From positions 1-64,000 of the forward strand of contig NZ_BONY01000029.1 of NCBI RefSeq assembly GCF_016862955.1: 64,000 bases of DNA. The letters are read 5' to 3'. The notes beneath the pieces are model-generated. The model did no database searches. It saw only the letters and a program-made list of their open reading frames with translations, and was not told the origin of the DNA. Positions 34,041 to 42,064 of the stretch are shown here, one piece after another (position 1 is the stretch's first letter; the number at the start of each line of letters is the position of its first letter). Source of the DNA: Rhizocola hellebori (lineage in GTDB: Bacteria > Actinomycetota > Actinomycetes > Mycobacteriales > Micromonosporaceae). The position numbers and the translations under genes were made by a program.

Positions 34041-34166
34041 GGTCTCGTACTCGGCGGGCTGAGTGGGCGTGAATTGGTGTGACAAGTGATGCGCGACTGC
34101 ATGTGAGGTCTCAGCTCGGTGACAGATTCCTGTACCTCTTTCAAGGAGACCCTAACGGGCTGCACA

Positions 34167-34216
34167 TGTCCGCCCAACGGGATAAAGCGCCGCCCGGCCA
34201 TTCCGCTGGGCGGACA
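34167..34216. terminator. Hairpin after the NB-ARC/TPR gene
   Basis: Perfect 10-bp inverted repeat TGTCCGCCCA (34167-34176) / TGGGCGGACA (34207-34216) with a 30-nt loop; no U-tract. It lies 127 bp after the STAND gene stop and could stabilise or end its mRNA. Confidence 0.4.
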
Positions 34217-34266
34217 CAAAGAACGCCCCAGGTGGGCGTGACACCAAATCCCGAAGCGCTAACTAA

Positions 34267-34419
34267 TCCGTACGTGTCAACGTCTCCGTTAGTGTCGCAG
34301 CAGTGGTGACCAAAGACGGTGGCCACGTCCTAGTGATCCAACGTCGTGACAACGGCCAGTGGCAAATCCCCGGCGGCATTCTCGAACTAGCCGAGACTAT
34401 TGAGGAAGGGCTTAAAAAG
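34267..34419 (+). pseudogene. NUDIX hydrolase N-terminal fragment
   Basis: An open stretch reads RVNVSVSVAAVVT..., then LVIQRRDNGQWQIPGG and ELAETIEEG, which is the start and first half of the NUDIX box in typical hydrolases. The frame ends at the IS-like DNA that starts at about 34420; the rest of the NUDIX box (REELG) is missing. No start codon precedes it in frame after a stop at 34264. The IS insertion truncated it. Confidence 0.7.
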
Positions 34420-34463
34420 TGTCTCAATTGGAGAGTCGCCTGATGTGGCAGCATGTCTGATCT

Positions 34464-34667
34464 GTGATCGATGGCACGGTGCGTACGTGGGCGCCTGATG
34501 ACATGTGGGAGATCGTGCAGCCGCTGTTATTGGTGCCGGCACGACGTCGGCAGCGTGGTGGCCGAAGAAGGACCGACGACCGGGCGGTGCTCGCGGCAGT
34601 GATGGTGTACATGGTCCGGACCGGCTGCTCCTGGCGGGTACTGCCCGCGGCGATGTTCGGGCTGCTC
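34464..34667 (+). pseudogene. Transposase N-terminal fragment, left copy
   Basis: The residues MIDGTVRTWAPDD, RRTDDRAVLAAV and GCSWRVLPAAMFG are the first ~65 residues of an IS5-family (DUF4096) transposase. The reading frame then enters the inverted copy. No catalytic DDE residues are present. Confidence 0.75.
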
Positions 34668-35135
34668 GTCGTTGACATTGGCGGCCGAGATGAGCACCGC
34701 AGCGGAAGATCTTGCTCGTCACACAGTACGTGTAGCTTGCTTCCCCGGTTTCCACGGCAACAGGGCTCGGACCGGTTTCAGCGCCCCTTTTCAGCCCGCA
34801 CTGAGATCGAATCGACCACCGCACGCGCCCAGGCGATCTGCCCGGCCTCACCCAGACGATGCAACACCTGAAGATGGATCTGGGCCACGACCCGGCCTCG
34901 GTCCACTGGGTGAACCCGCGGTGCGCGGTGGCGTGGCGGACGCCGAACATTGCCGCGGGCAGCTCCACCACGAGTAGCCCGCCTGGATTAGGTACACGAT
35001 CGCCGTGAGCACCGCCCGGTCATCGGCACGGCGCCTGCCGCCGCCCTGCCTGCGCGAGACGCCTGCCGGGATCAAAAGGCTCCGCGACTTGCCACAATCA
35101 TCCGGAGCCCAGGTCCGCACCATATCGTCGATCAC
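34668..35135 (-). pseudogene. Transposase fragment, right inverted copy with frameshifts
   Basis: From 35135 on the minus strand MIDDMVRTWAPDD and RRADDRAVLTAIVYL begin the same transposase. A frameshift near residue 60 moves the frame to LPAAMFGVRHATAHRGFTQW, and GGAETGPSPV...ETG follows. It runs to the junction at about 34668 (reading into ISAANVNDE). It covers about the first 165 residues and lacks the C-terminal catalytic part. Confidence 0.7.
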
Positions 35136-35242
35136 AGATCAGACATGCTGCCACAGATCAACGACCCTCCAATTAAGACACACCCCTAGCCTCAACGAGG
35201 AACGAGCACTGGTTAGAACATCCCAAGGTTTGGCGCTTAGCC

Positions 35243-35527
35243 TCACTTCCACCAGGCAATTCCGAGACCTAGTGGCCGCTCCGGTAAGTCGTTCTCGACC
35301 GTCTCTGCCATCGGAATCTCCGGCACCTCCCCCTCGCCCCATCCCCGGGCTACCAGCGCATCCCTCAGCATCTGTATGCACATTGTGGAGTCGTTCCACG
35401 ATGGCGAAGGCTTGACCACCTCGGTCGGCCGTGCTTCCGCGCCGACAGCTTCCTTCGCGTCATCGTCCCGACGTTCTGGCTCACCTCGCAGCCACATCCC
35501 ACGCGCGTAGCGATGTCTTCCTCCCAT
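35243..35527 (-). CDS. Hypothetical protein
   Basis: 94 residues, soluble. It begins MGGRHRYARGMWLRGEPERR and ends RPLGLGIAWWK; an internal ATG (residue 11) is an alternative start. The central PSPSWNDSTMCIQMLRDALV looks structured and helical. The 3' end is near the IS relic and the gene sits downstream of the small acidic peptide gene. No family recognised. Confidence 0.45.
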   Translation of the reverse strand: MGGRHRYARGMWLRGEPERRDDDAKEAVGAEARPTEVVKPSPSWNDSTMCIQMLRDALVARGWGEGEVPEIPMAETVENDLPERPLGLGIAWWK

Positions 35528-35543
35528 AACAACACTCCAATCG

Positions 35544-35586
35544 AAGGCCGAGGCCCGACGGCTACGCCCGGAGCCTCGGCCTTTTC
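35544..35586 (+). terminator. Intrinsic-terminator-like hairpin between small ORFs
   Basis: Perfect 11-bp arms AAGGCCGAGGC (35544-35554) and GCCTCGGCCTT (35573-35583) with an 18-nt loop and a TTTT on the plus-strand 3' side. On the minus strand it lies between the 33-residue ORF and the 94-residue ORF and has no U-tract there; it might act there as an attenuator or mRNA stabiliser. Confidence 0.65.
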
Positions 35587-35615
35587 CTTACCTCTCGGGG
35601 ATTGGCTGGGTTATG

Positions 35616-35717
35616 TCACTCGAAGTCGTCACCATCGTTGGCCGCTTCACTTCCTTCGGCCTCGACATCGGTTTCCGTCCCGTTGTCGAGCTCTGGCGCC
35701 GCGAAGTAGCAGTCCAT
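35616..35717 (-). CDS. Small acidic 33-residue peptide ORF with ideal Shine-Dalgarno
   Basis: ATG at 35717 is preceded by AAGGAGG, 8 bp upstream, a near-perfect ribosome site. The peptide reads MDCYFAAPELDNGTETDVEA in its first 20 residues and then is very acidic, ending GDDFE; it has one Cys and no signal peptide. The strong site argues that it is translated. It lies between the XRE-TPR gene and a hypothetical gene, so a regulatory peptide, precursor peptide or leader role is possible. Too short to assign. Confidence 0.5.
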   Translation of the reverse strand: MDCYFAAPELDNGTETDVEAEGSEAANDGDDFE

Positions 35718-35953
35718 CCACATCACCTCCTTGGGTTGGTCGTTCGTTCAAGTTCCCACTGCACCAAGCCGCACGGACCCTTGTCGCCTACGACCCAGGC
35801 CTGTTGGAAGCAAGGTCACCGTCCGGAAACGACAGTCGCCAGTTGCGAGCCTGGGGATGACCGTCCCGGTTCCCAGCCGGCGACCCTGCGGGTGACGGCG
35901 AGATAGTCGGTCAGTAGCACGCGGTTTGAAACCCCTGACATTCCACCTCGCCG

Positions 35954-36280
35954 TCACGACCAACTCTCGTGGAATGGGTCCGCGCCAAACAGCGCGTTGA
36001 CGCTGCACAAGGGCCGCATACGTTGGTCGGGCAACGGTTGTGCGGCGGGAATGTGAGCAGAGATCAGATTCAGACTAGGCTGGAGCGTCGGCCTTTGGCT
36101 CGCAACGGGAATAGATCGCCGTTGCGCCGCACCAATAGTCGCAAGGTGTAGGAGAGTGCCACGCGGCCACCGTTCGGTGAGCACATTGAAGCTGCGCTTG
36201 TGGATTTCTTTAGCCGCTGCGGCTTGGCCGCACACCACCACTGCCATTTCCGCGTTCGGGTCATCCAGATGGCCGCCCAT
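35954..36280 (-). CDS. Possible hypothetical protein, divergent from the XRE-TPR gene
   Basis: 108 residues (MGGHLDDPNAEMAVVVCGQA ... LTERWPRGTLLHLATIG). The codons continue upstream in frame without a stop to about 36410 and read sensibly (GVSRRSNEITAIVRLDGQEN), so the true gene may be longer, or this is a decayed gene. The C-terminal half from about residue 60 is less convincing. No family recognised. The rest of 35718-36493 shows nothing else. Confidence 0.35.
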   Translation of the reverse strand: MGGHLDDPNAEMAVVVCGQAAAAKEIHKRSFNVLTERWPRGTLLHLATIGAAQRRSIPVASQRPTLQPSLNLISAHIPAAQPLPDQRMRPLCSVNALFGADPFHESWS

Positions 36281-36493
36281 ATAGTGATGGAAGGGGTTCT
36301 CTTGGCCATCAAGTCGGACGATCGCGGTGATCTCGTTGGAGCGCCGGGATACTCCGTAACGACCTCCATCGCATAAACGTGCCGTCCCGATGGCCTCGCA
36401 TGTCGCAGATACGTTGCACGCAGATTGCCAGATCGGGCGTCATCTGCATCAATGGAACAAAGAGCATCTGATCGGCTGGTGCGAAAGGTCATC

Positions 36494-37663
36494 ATGAAAA
36501 GAGTCCGCTTTGCCAAGCGTCGACGGCTCGTTGGCTTGAGCCAGGAGAAGTTGGCCGAGCAGCTAGGCGTGGATCGCACGACCGTTATCAGGTGGGAACG
36601 CGGAGAGACTGAGCCCCAACCATGGCAGCGGCCGAATTTAGCCGTGGCGCTCAAGGTATCTGTTGAAGAGTTGGGCGCTCTGCTCGCGGTCGGGCCAGAG
36701 GATGTCTGGCGACCCATCATGGCGCCGTTCCCAAATGCCGCCGATCCGGCCGACGATCTTTCTGCGATGCGGTCATTCCGTCTGGCCGATCGCCAGGTGG
36801 GCGGCACTCATCTTTACAATGCGGTAACTGGCTATCTTCAGCACACGATCGCGCCCCGCCTGTTTGGGGTCAATGTGTCCGTGGACAACGACGGACTCTT
36901 CGCTGCGGCGGCCGGGCTGACCGAGATGGCTGGATGGATGGCTCACGACGCCGGCCGTGACGACGCAGCCGAGCAGCATTTTCACCGAGCCCTCCGTCTG
37001 GCGTCGGCAGGCAACGACGCTCAACTCGGTGCGCATATCTTTGCCAGCCTGAGTCATTTGTCGCACTATCGGCGACAGCCAGAACAAGCCGTCCGCCTTG
37101 CCCAGAGCGGGCGTGAGCGCCTGGCTGTCGGTCAATCACACTCAGGGGTTCAGTCTCGGCTGTTCGCCATGGAGGCCCGCGGCTGCGCCATCCTCCGGGA
37201 GGAGGAGCATTGCACTGAGCGGCTGCTTCTCGCCGAGCGCGCGCTCGAGGGCGAACAAGCAGAGATCAGCTCACCTTGGGTCAGTCACTTCGACCATGCG
37301 GCGCTGGCAGCGGAAGCGGCGCGCTGCTTCCTTGCTCTTGGCCAGCTCGACAGCGCAAAGCGCTGGACCGAACAGATAGTCGCATTGCGACCTGCTGACC
37401 GACCCCGCAGCCGCGCCTTCGCCCAACTGATGCTGGTGTCCGTCCTAATCGCTCAGCGAAAGATTGACGAAGCCTGTTCGGTGGCACGCGAGGTGCTCGA
37501 TGCTACCCGCACAGTCAGCTCGTATCTTGTGCTTCAGCAGCTCGAGGCACTTGGCCGCGCGCTCCTCGGGCACCGCCTCAAACCCGAGGTCGCCGTCTTC
37601 TTAGGATTGCTCCGAGAGGAGCTGGCTCACCGTCGCTCGCTGCAATGGGTACCCAGCTCATAG
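36494..37663 (+). CDS. XRE-type HTH regulator with TPR-like C-terminus
   Basis: 389 residues from ATG 36494 (MKRVRFAKRR). The HTH is GLSQEKLAEQLGVDRTTVIR (about 14-33), the rest helical repeats (about 110-380, with LASAGNDAQLGAHIFASLSH and further TPR-like units). The same HTH pattern and length as the CBASS regulator at 22261-23409, so the two are homologues. It is followed by a NUDIX gene 30 bp downstream; XRE-TPR/NUDIX pairs are common in actinomycetes, where the regulator probably senses a nucleotide-linked or peptide signal. The frame stays open upstream of 36494 but without a better start. Confidence 0.85.
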   Translation: MKRVRFAKRRRLVGLSQEKLAEQLGVDRTTVIRWERGETEPQPWQRPNLAVALKVSVEELGALLAVGPEDVWRPIMAPFPNAADPADDLSAMRSFRLADRQVGGTHLYNAVTGYLQHTIAPRLFGVNVSVDNDGLFAAAAGLTEMAGWMAHDAGRDDAAEQHFHRALRLASAGNDAQLGAHIFASLSHLSHYRRQPEQAVRLAQSGRERLAVGQSHSGVQSRLFAMEARGCAILREEEHCTERLLLAERALEGEQAEISSPWVSHFDHAALAAEAARCFLALGQLDSAKRWTEQIVALRPADRPRSRAFAQLMLVSVLIAQRKIDEACSVAREVLDATRTVSSYLVLQQLEALGRALLGHRLKPEVAVFLGLLREELAHRRSLQWVPSS

Positions 37664-37693
37664 CCCCCCAAAGATGGACGGCTTGGCTGACCT

Positions 37694-38221
37694 GTGACCG
37701 AACCACCGCTCTACGAACGCGACCCAGAAGCATGGCAAGCCCACCTCGCGAACGGCAATCGCACCCAGCCGCGCAAGCGGGTCGGCGCTGACGTGCTGTT
37801 CCGCGACAAGGCCGGGCGCATCCTGCTGGTCGACCCGAGCTACAAGCCGGACTGGGACCTTCCCGGCGGCATGGCGGAGGCCAATGAGCCGCCGCTGGAG
37901 ACCGCCATCCGCGAGTTGCGCGAGGAGTTGGGGCTGGAGTACCACGGCGGCCGCCTGCTAGTCGTGGATTGGGTTGCCCCGCATGGGCCTTGGGACGACT
38001 CCCTGATGTTCGTATTCGATGGCGGAGTGCTGAGCGCCGAGGACCAGGCGGCGATCCGGCTGGAGGAAGGCGGGGAGCTGAGGGAAGCGCGATTCGTGAC
38101 GGACGAAGAAGCCAAGGGTTTGCTGAGGTCCTATGTGTGGGCACGGGTGGAAAGGGCGATAAGCCACTTAGCTAGTCATTCGATTGGATATCTACATAAT
38201 GGTATTCATCGAGAACATTGA
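37694..38221 (+). CDS. NUDIX hydrolase
   Basis: 175 residues, GTG start. The NUDIX box reads GGMAEANEPPLETAIRELREE then LG (GX5EX7REUXEEXGU pattern, residues about 57-79), with the metal-binding REXXEE core intact. NUDIX enzymes hydrolyse nucleoside diphosphates linked to another group; the substrate is not clear. It follows the XRE-TPR regulator by 30 bp and is likely in one transcript. Confidence 0.9.
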   Translation: MTEPPLYERDPEAWQAHLANGNRTQPRKRVGADVLFRDKAGRILLVDPSYKPDWDLPGGMAEANEPPLETAIRELREELGLEYHGGRLLVVDWVAPHGPWDDSLMFVFDGGVLSAEDQAAIRLEEGGELREARFVTDEEAKGLLRSYVWARVERAISHLASHSIGYLHNGIHREH

Positions 38222-38344
38222 GTTCAGCCTCACGCCGCGGTCGGAGCGATGCTTGTCGGCACGCTGTCTTCGCTGGGATCATCACCGGAGACCTACGTGG
38301 GCAGCGCCGCCAGATCCGGTAAGACAGCTGTTTCTGCGCATGGG

Positions 38345-38378
38345 CGAGGGGCCGCGCGGCTGAGCGTGCGGCCCCTCG
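38345..38378. terminator. Terminator after the subtilisin-like protease gene
   Basis: Perfect 11-bp inverted repeat CGAGGGGCCGC (38345-38355) / GCGGCCCCTCG (38368-38378). It lies 13 bp downstream of the minus-strand S8 protease stop and about 120 bp after the plus-strand NUDIX gene, so it can serve both. Confidence 0.8.
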
Positions 38379-38390
38379 GTGTTTAGTTTG

Positions 38391-39629
38391 TTAGACCGGA
38401 ATCATGCCCATGAAAAGGAGCAGGTTCGGCGAGAGCGGGCCGGGGTTGATTACTACGCCGGGGGTGGCGTTGGCGGCGAGGGCCGTCGCGGTTTGATCGG
38501 CGTTGTCGGCCGGGAACTTGTGTCGCCACATGGCCGCCGTGCCGGCGGCGTGTGGTGAGGCCATCGAGGTGCCGCTCAAGGTCGCATAGGCATTGTTCGC
38601 CGTGTACCAGGCGGAGTAAATCAATTCGCCAGGAGCGAATAGGTCGAGGCAGGCGCCGTAGTTCGAGAACGCGGAACGGTTGTCGTTGATCCGGGTCGAG
38701 CCGACTGTGGTCGCCCTCGGCACCCGAGCCGGGGAGAACAGGCAGGCGTCGGCGTTGGAATTGCCGGCCGCCACGGAGAAGTGCACGTTGCCTGCGATCG
38801 CGTTCGTCACCGCGGTGTCCATTGGCGCGAAAGCGCCGCCGCCGAGGCTCATGTTGGCGACGCTGCGCTGAGCCGGGTTGATCGACTGAGCGAACGCCAC
38901 GTAGTTGATGCCCGCGATCACGATGGCGGACGTGGTGCTGCCGGAGCACTGGAAAACCCGGACGGAAATGATCCGCACGCCCTTGGCCACGCCGACCGTC
39001 GCCCCGCCGATGGTACCGGCCACATGCGTGCCGTGTCCCTGGTTGCAAGGCGCACAGCCCATCCCCCACGGGTCGAAGCCGCAAAACGCCCGGCCGCCGA
39101 ACTCGTTGTGTGTCAACAGGATCCCGGTGTCGATCACGTAGGCGACCACCGAGCTTCCATTGTTCGGGTAGTGGTACTTGGCATCCAGCGGCAGCGAACG
39201 CTCGTCGATACGGTCAAGCCCCCACGACGGCGGGCTGGGCTGGACGGTCAGCGCCTGCGTCGTGTAAATCTGGTCCTGCGCCACGTAAGCGACCCGGGTG
39301 TCTCGGGAGATCTCCAGCGCTTGAGTCTCGGTGGCCTCGACCGCGAACCCCTGCAAAGCCGAGGCGTAGACCCAGGACTTCTTGGTGTTGGTGCGCTTGG
39401 TGATGTCATCGGCGATGACCGGGGTGGCGTCGGGCGAGGTGTTTGGATGCAAGACAACGATATAGCTGTTCGGCACGGCCTCTTCCGTGTCGGCGTACCT
39501 GATGATGTCGGGAGCGCCCGCCTGTTGCGCGGGTGGGGCCGAGGAAGCGGAGGGGGCACCGGCGAGTCCGCCGACGAAGGTGGCCAGGACGGCAGCGATG
39601 GTCAGTTTGCGGGACGGTTTGCTGATCAC
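38391..39629 (-). CDS. Secreted S8 (subtilisin-like) serine protease
   Basis: 412 residues. Signal peptide about 1-31; an inhibitor I9 propeptide (about 50-120, NSYIVVLHPN ... VEATETQALEIS); then the catalytic domain (about 130-405). Asp is in VIDTGI, His in HGTHVAG, Ser in GTSMASPHAAG. Several Cys (FCGFDPWGMGCAPCNQG) suggest disulfides, as in proteinase K-like members. It is secreted and matures by autoprocessing. Core gene next to the accessory region. Confidence 0.95.
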   Translation of the reverse strand: MISKPSRKLTIAAVLATFVGGLAGAPSASSAPPAQQAGAPDIIRYADTEEAVPNSYIVVLHPNTSPDATPVIADDITKRTNTKKSWVYASALQGFAVEATETQALEISRDTRVAYVAQDQIYTTQALTVQPSPPSWGLDRIDERSLPLDAKYHYPNNGSSVVAYVIDTGILLTHNEFGGRAFCGFDPWGMGCAPCNQGHGTHVAGTIGGATVGVAKGVRIISVRVFQCSGSTTSAIVIAGINYVAFAQSINPAQRSVANMSLGGGAFAPMDTAVTNAIAGNVHFSVAAGNSNADACLFSPARVPRATTVGSTRINDNRSAFSNYGACLDLFAPGELIYSAWYTANNAYATLSGTSMASPHAAGTAAMWRHKFPADNADQTATALAANATPGVVINPGPLSPNLLLFMGMIPV

Positions 39630-39870
39630 ATTGTCCTCCCTCTATTGATTCGATACATGGGAATGTATCGACATCACTATCATGCGCATATGGCCATGAC
39701 ATGACATGAAATTGAGGGCTGGCCACTCACGAAGGATCTTCCAATTGGCGGGCCTCAGCCAAGGTCTGGGAATCGCGGATGCCCGTGCGGAGGCGCACAT
39801 GGTTAGTGATTCACCAGCGCGACACGAGACCGTCCCGCTGACCGTTCACGTCGAACAGCAAGCGGCTGCG

Positions 39871-40479
39871 TCAGCGTAGAGCGGCTTCGTCCGCCCGCAC
39901 GGCGCGCAGGGCTCGTTGGATGGTGGCGGCGTTTTCGCCGACAGGTGCGACGTAACCGATGACGTCGTGGACGGCGTCTTCTCCGAGCATGCGCAACATC
40001 ACCCATGCCGCCAGGTACTGCGAGGCCAGGCAGCCGCCCGCGGTGGCGATGGAGCCCTCGGCGTGGAAGGGCGCGTCTAGCACGGTCACGCCGCAGGCTT
40101 CGACGAATGGGCGACTGATCATGTCGGTACACGCCGGCATGTCAGCGAGCAATCCCAGACGTGCCAGCACCAGTGCTCCGGAGCATTGCGCGCCGATCAA
40201 TTGTCGCGACGGGTCCAGTGTCAGGCGGGAGATCAGGTGGTCATCGGCCACTACGTCGCGCGTCTTTACGCCGCTGCCGATCAGCACCACGTCCGCCTCG
40301 ATCGCGAACTCCATCGGGCGTTGTCCGGTCACCTCGACACCGTTCATCGAGGTGACCGTCGGCGTTGGTGTGGTGATGAAGGCTTCCAGGCCACGCTTGC
40401 GGCATCGATTGATCAGCGCGGAGGCAATGAAGCTGTCCAGTTCGTTGAACCCGTCGAAGGTGACCACCGCGACCTGCAT
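39871..40479 (-). CDS. DJ-1/PfpI family protein
   Basis: 202 residues with the DJ-1/PfpI fold: FDGFNELD near the start, the nucleophile Cys in LIGAQCSGALVLARLG, and a His in DAPFHAEGS, then ASQYLAAW. The family includes glyoxalases, chaperones, isonitrile hydratases and regulators; the exact activity is uncertain without the active-site detail. It stands alone. The upstream gap 39630-39870 (241 bp) contains no gene. Confidence 0.9.
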   Translation of the reverse strand: MQVAVVTFDGFNELDSFIASALINRCRKRGLEAFITTPTPTVTSMNGVEVTGQRPMEFAIEADVVLIGSGVKTRDVVADDHLISRLTLDPSRQLIGAQCSGALVLARLGLLADMPACTDMISRPFVEACGVTVLDAPFHAEGSIATAGGCLASQYLAAWVMLRMLGEDAVHDVIGYVAPVGENAATIQRALRAVRADEAALR

Positions 40480-40568
40480 GAGACCTACTGTGGCGAAAGG
40501 TATACCGCTTAGCTAGAGCCAATTGTCAGCTCGTGGCTCTTACGCCGGGCAACCATCCGAGACCCAGT

Positions 40569-41927
40569 TCAGGGGACGAGGAGGTTCCACTGAAGCGTCC
40601 ATAGGGTGGTCAGCACAGCGCCGAAAGTAAGCAGACCGAGCCGGATCCGATTGGCGGCGGCCAGTTTCCGGGCATGGCGCCAGGTGGCGACGACCGCGAT
40701 GGTGGCGGCGGTCGTGGCGACGGCGAGCAGTTGGAGGACCAGCCAGGGTAGGGGGCGGCCGAGAACCAGAGGTCCGGTGACCTTGGCAGCGGTGGCCAGG
40801 AGGAATACAAGGTAGACAAGCGAACCGGCGACGGTGACGGGGGCGAGGATGGCCGCCCATGCGGCCGGGCGCGGTATCGGTATTGTCGCCGGGATTATGG
40901 CGTAGGCGGCGTATGCGGCGAACAGGATCGCCAGCATGGCCAGCCACGCCCAGCGGCTGTCGGACCAGCCAGGCCTGGGGATGGTGGGTGGGGCGGGTTC
41001 GGCCGCGAGCGTCACGCCCGGGCCGGCGGCGGTGCGGCATGGATCGTTGATCCAGGCGGCCTCGTACCCGGAATAATCATTGGGAAGGGTAGGCAGGCGG
41101 TCGAAGCCATCGTCGGCGGTCAGGTGAAGGTTGTGGTTGACTCCCGCGACGATGCGGATGGCGTGGCAGGCATTGCCACCGCTTTCGAGCGCGGAACGCA
41201 ACCGGCGGCTGCTGAACGCGGGCAGGCTGTCGCGGTCGAGTTGGCCCCACTGGGCGAGGACGGGCTGGCGCACCTGTTGCCAGTGCGGCATCGGGTCAAA
41301 GTCCGCCTCGGGGAAGATGCCCGCGCCGATTGCCGCACGCACGGCAGTGGTTTGCAGAGTGCGGGGCAGCGATCCGCTGACACCGGCGTGCTCGAGGTAG
41401 GTTCCGTAGGCCCAGGCGGTCTGCACGGCCGTGGTGGTGCCGACCGCGCCGACGGTGATCAGATATCTGATGTCGGTCGAGCGGTTCGCCGCGATCGGTG
41501 CCACGAAGGCACCTTCTGACAGCGCCCACAGCCCGAGCCGGTCTGGGTCCACATCGGACCGGGCGCGCAGCAGCCGCACGCCGGCCAACGCGTCGTCGGC
41601 CAGGACGGAATAGTCGCGGTGCAGCAGAGAGTACCCAACCCTGCGTTTGTCATAGACGAGCGTCACTATTCCTTGCCGGGCATAGGCTTCGGCTTCAGGC
41701 ATCAGGTATTGCCGGCCGCGGTTGCCGGCGCCTTCGAGCATGACGATGCCGGGTTTCGGCTGCGACCCGGCCGGGGCGAGGATCGTGCCGTGCAGCACGA
41801 CACCATCGTTGCCGGCAAACGACACCTCCGTTGCAGTCACGCCCGACGGTGCCGCACTCGAAGGCGATGCCGGCAACCCCAACGTCGCCATTGTTATGAC
41901 TACCAATAGCTTTCTGCACTGTCGCAT
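40569..41927 (-). CDS. Exported alpha/beta hydrolase with C-terminal membrane domain
   Basis: 452 residues from ATG 41927 (GGGAG upstream); the longer ORF reads into the divergent kinase promoter. Signal peptide about 1-26; hydrolase domain with the nucleophile elbow GLWALSEGAFVAPIAA (Ser in LSEGA) and VYDKRRVGYS, and a His in GVNHNLH. After about residue 290 come four to five membrane spans. It is thought to be an envelope esterase or peptidase of the dienelactone-hydrolase-like kind; the substrate is unknown. Divergent from the histidine kinase, which may regulate it. Confidence 0.8.
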   Translation of the reverse strand: MRQCRKLLVVITMATLGLPASPSSAAPSGVTATEVSFAGNDGVVLHGTILAPAGSQPKPGIVMLEGAGNRGRQYLMPEAEAYARQGIVTLVYDKRRVGYSLLHRDYSVLADDALAGVRLLRARSDVDPDRLGLWALSEGAFVAPIAANRSTDIRYLITVGAVGTTTAVQTAWAYGTYLEHAGVSGSLPRTLQTTAVRAAIGAGIFPEADFDPMPHWQQVRQPVLAQWGQLDRDSLPAFSSRRLRSALESGGNACHAIRIVAGVNHNLHLTADDGFDRLPTLPNDYSGYEAAWINDPCRTAAGPGVTLAAEPAPPTIPRPGWSDSRWAWLAMLAILFAAYAAYAIIPATIPIPRPAAWAAILAPVTVAGSLVYLVFLLATAAKVTGPLVLGRPLPWLVLQLLAVATTAATIAVVATWRHARKLAAANRIRLGLLTFGAVLTTLWTLQWNLLVP

Positions 41928-42064
41928 TGCGACTCTCCCTTCGGCGGGTACGGCGCCTGCCACGCTCGCCGATGAGCGGCCGTTGGCCAAGGGCGAGCAC
42001 ACCTGGCGCGCTCGGGGTGCTGGCACCCTGTCGCCGCCGACGGGGATGCGGCTAACGTCTCGGC

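Larger units (their letters stand above)
34420..35190. mobile_element. Palindromic relic of two inverted IS5-family copies
   Basis: The left end (GTGTCTCAATTGGAG then GCAGCATGTCTGATCTGTGA) recurs inverted at the right end (about 35120-35190; GTGTGTCTTAATTGGAG on the minus strand). Each end begins an IS5/DUF4096-type transposase reading inward, and the two fragments meet tail to tail at about 34667/34668. No copy is complete, so the element is dead. It cut the NUDIX fragment to its left. Confidence 0.8.

Noticed and set aside
33381-34085. Long minus-strand ORF with repeated GGRQITQLPF units
   Set aside because: It is the antisense of the TPR repeats; the repetition comes from the 126-bp DNA repeats and no ribosome site exists.
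9000-38300. A second copy of the tRNA 3' end marking the other end of the element
   Set aside because: I searched by eye for GGTTCGAATCCTG and similar; only unrelated TTCGAA words were seen, so no right end is claimed.
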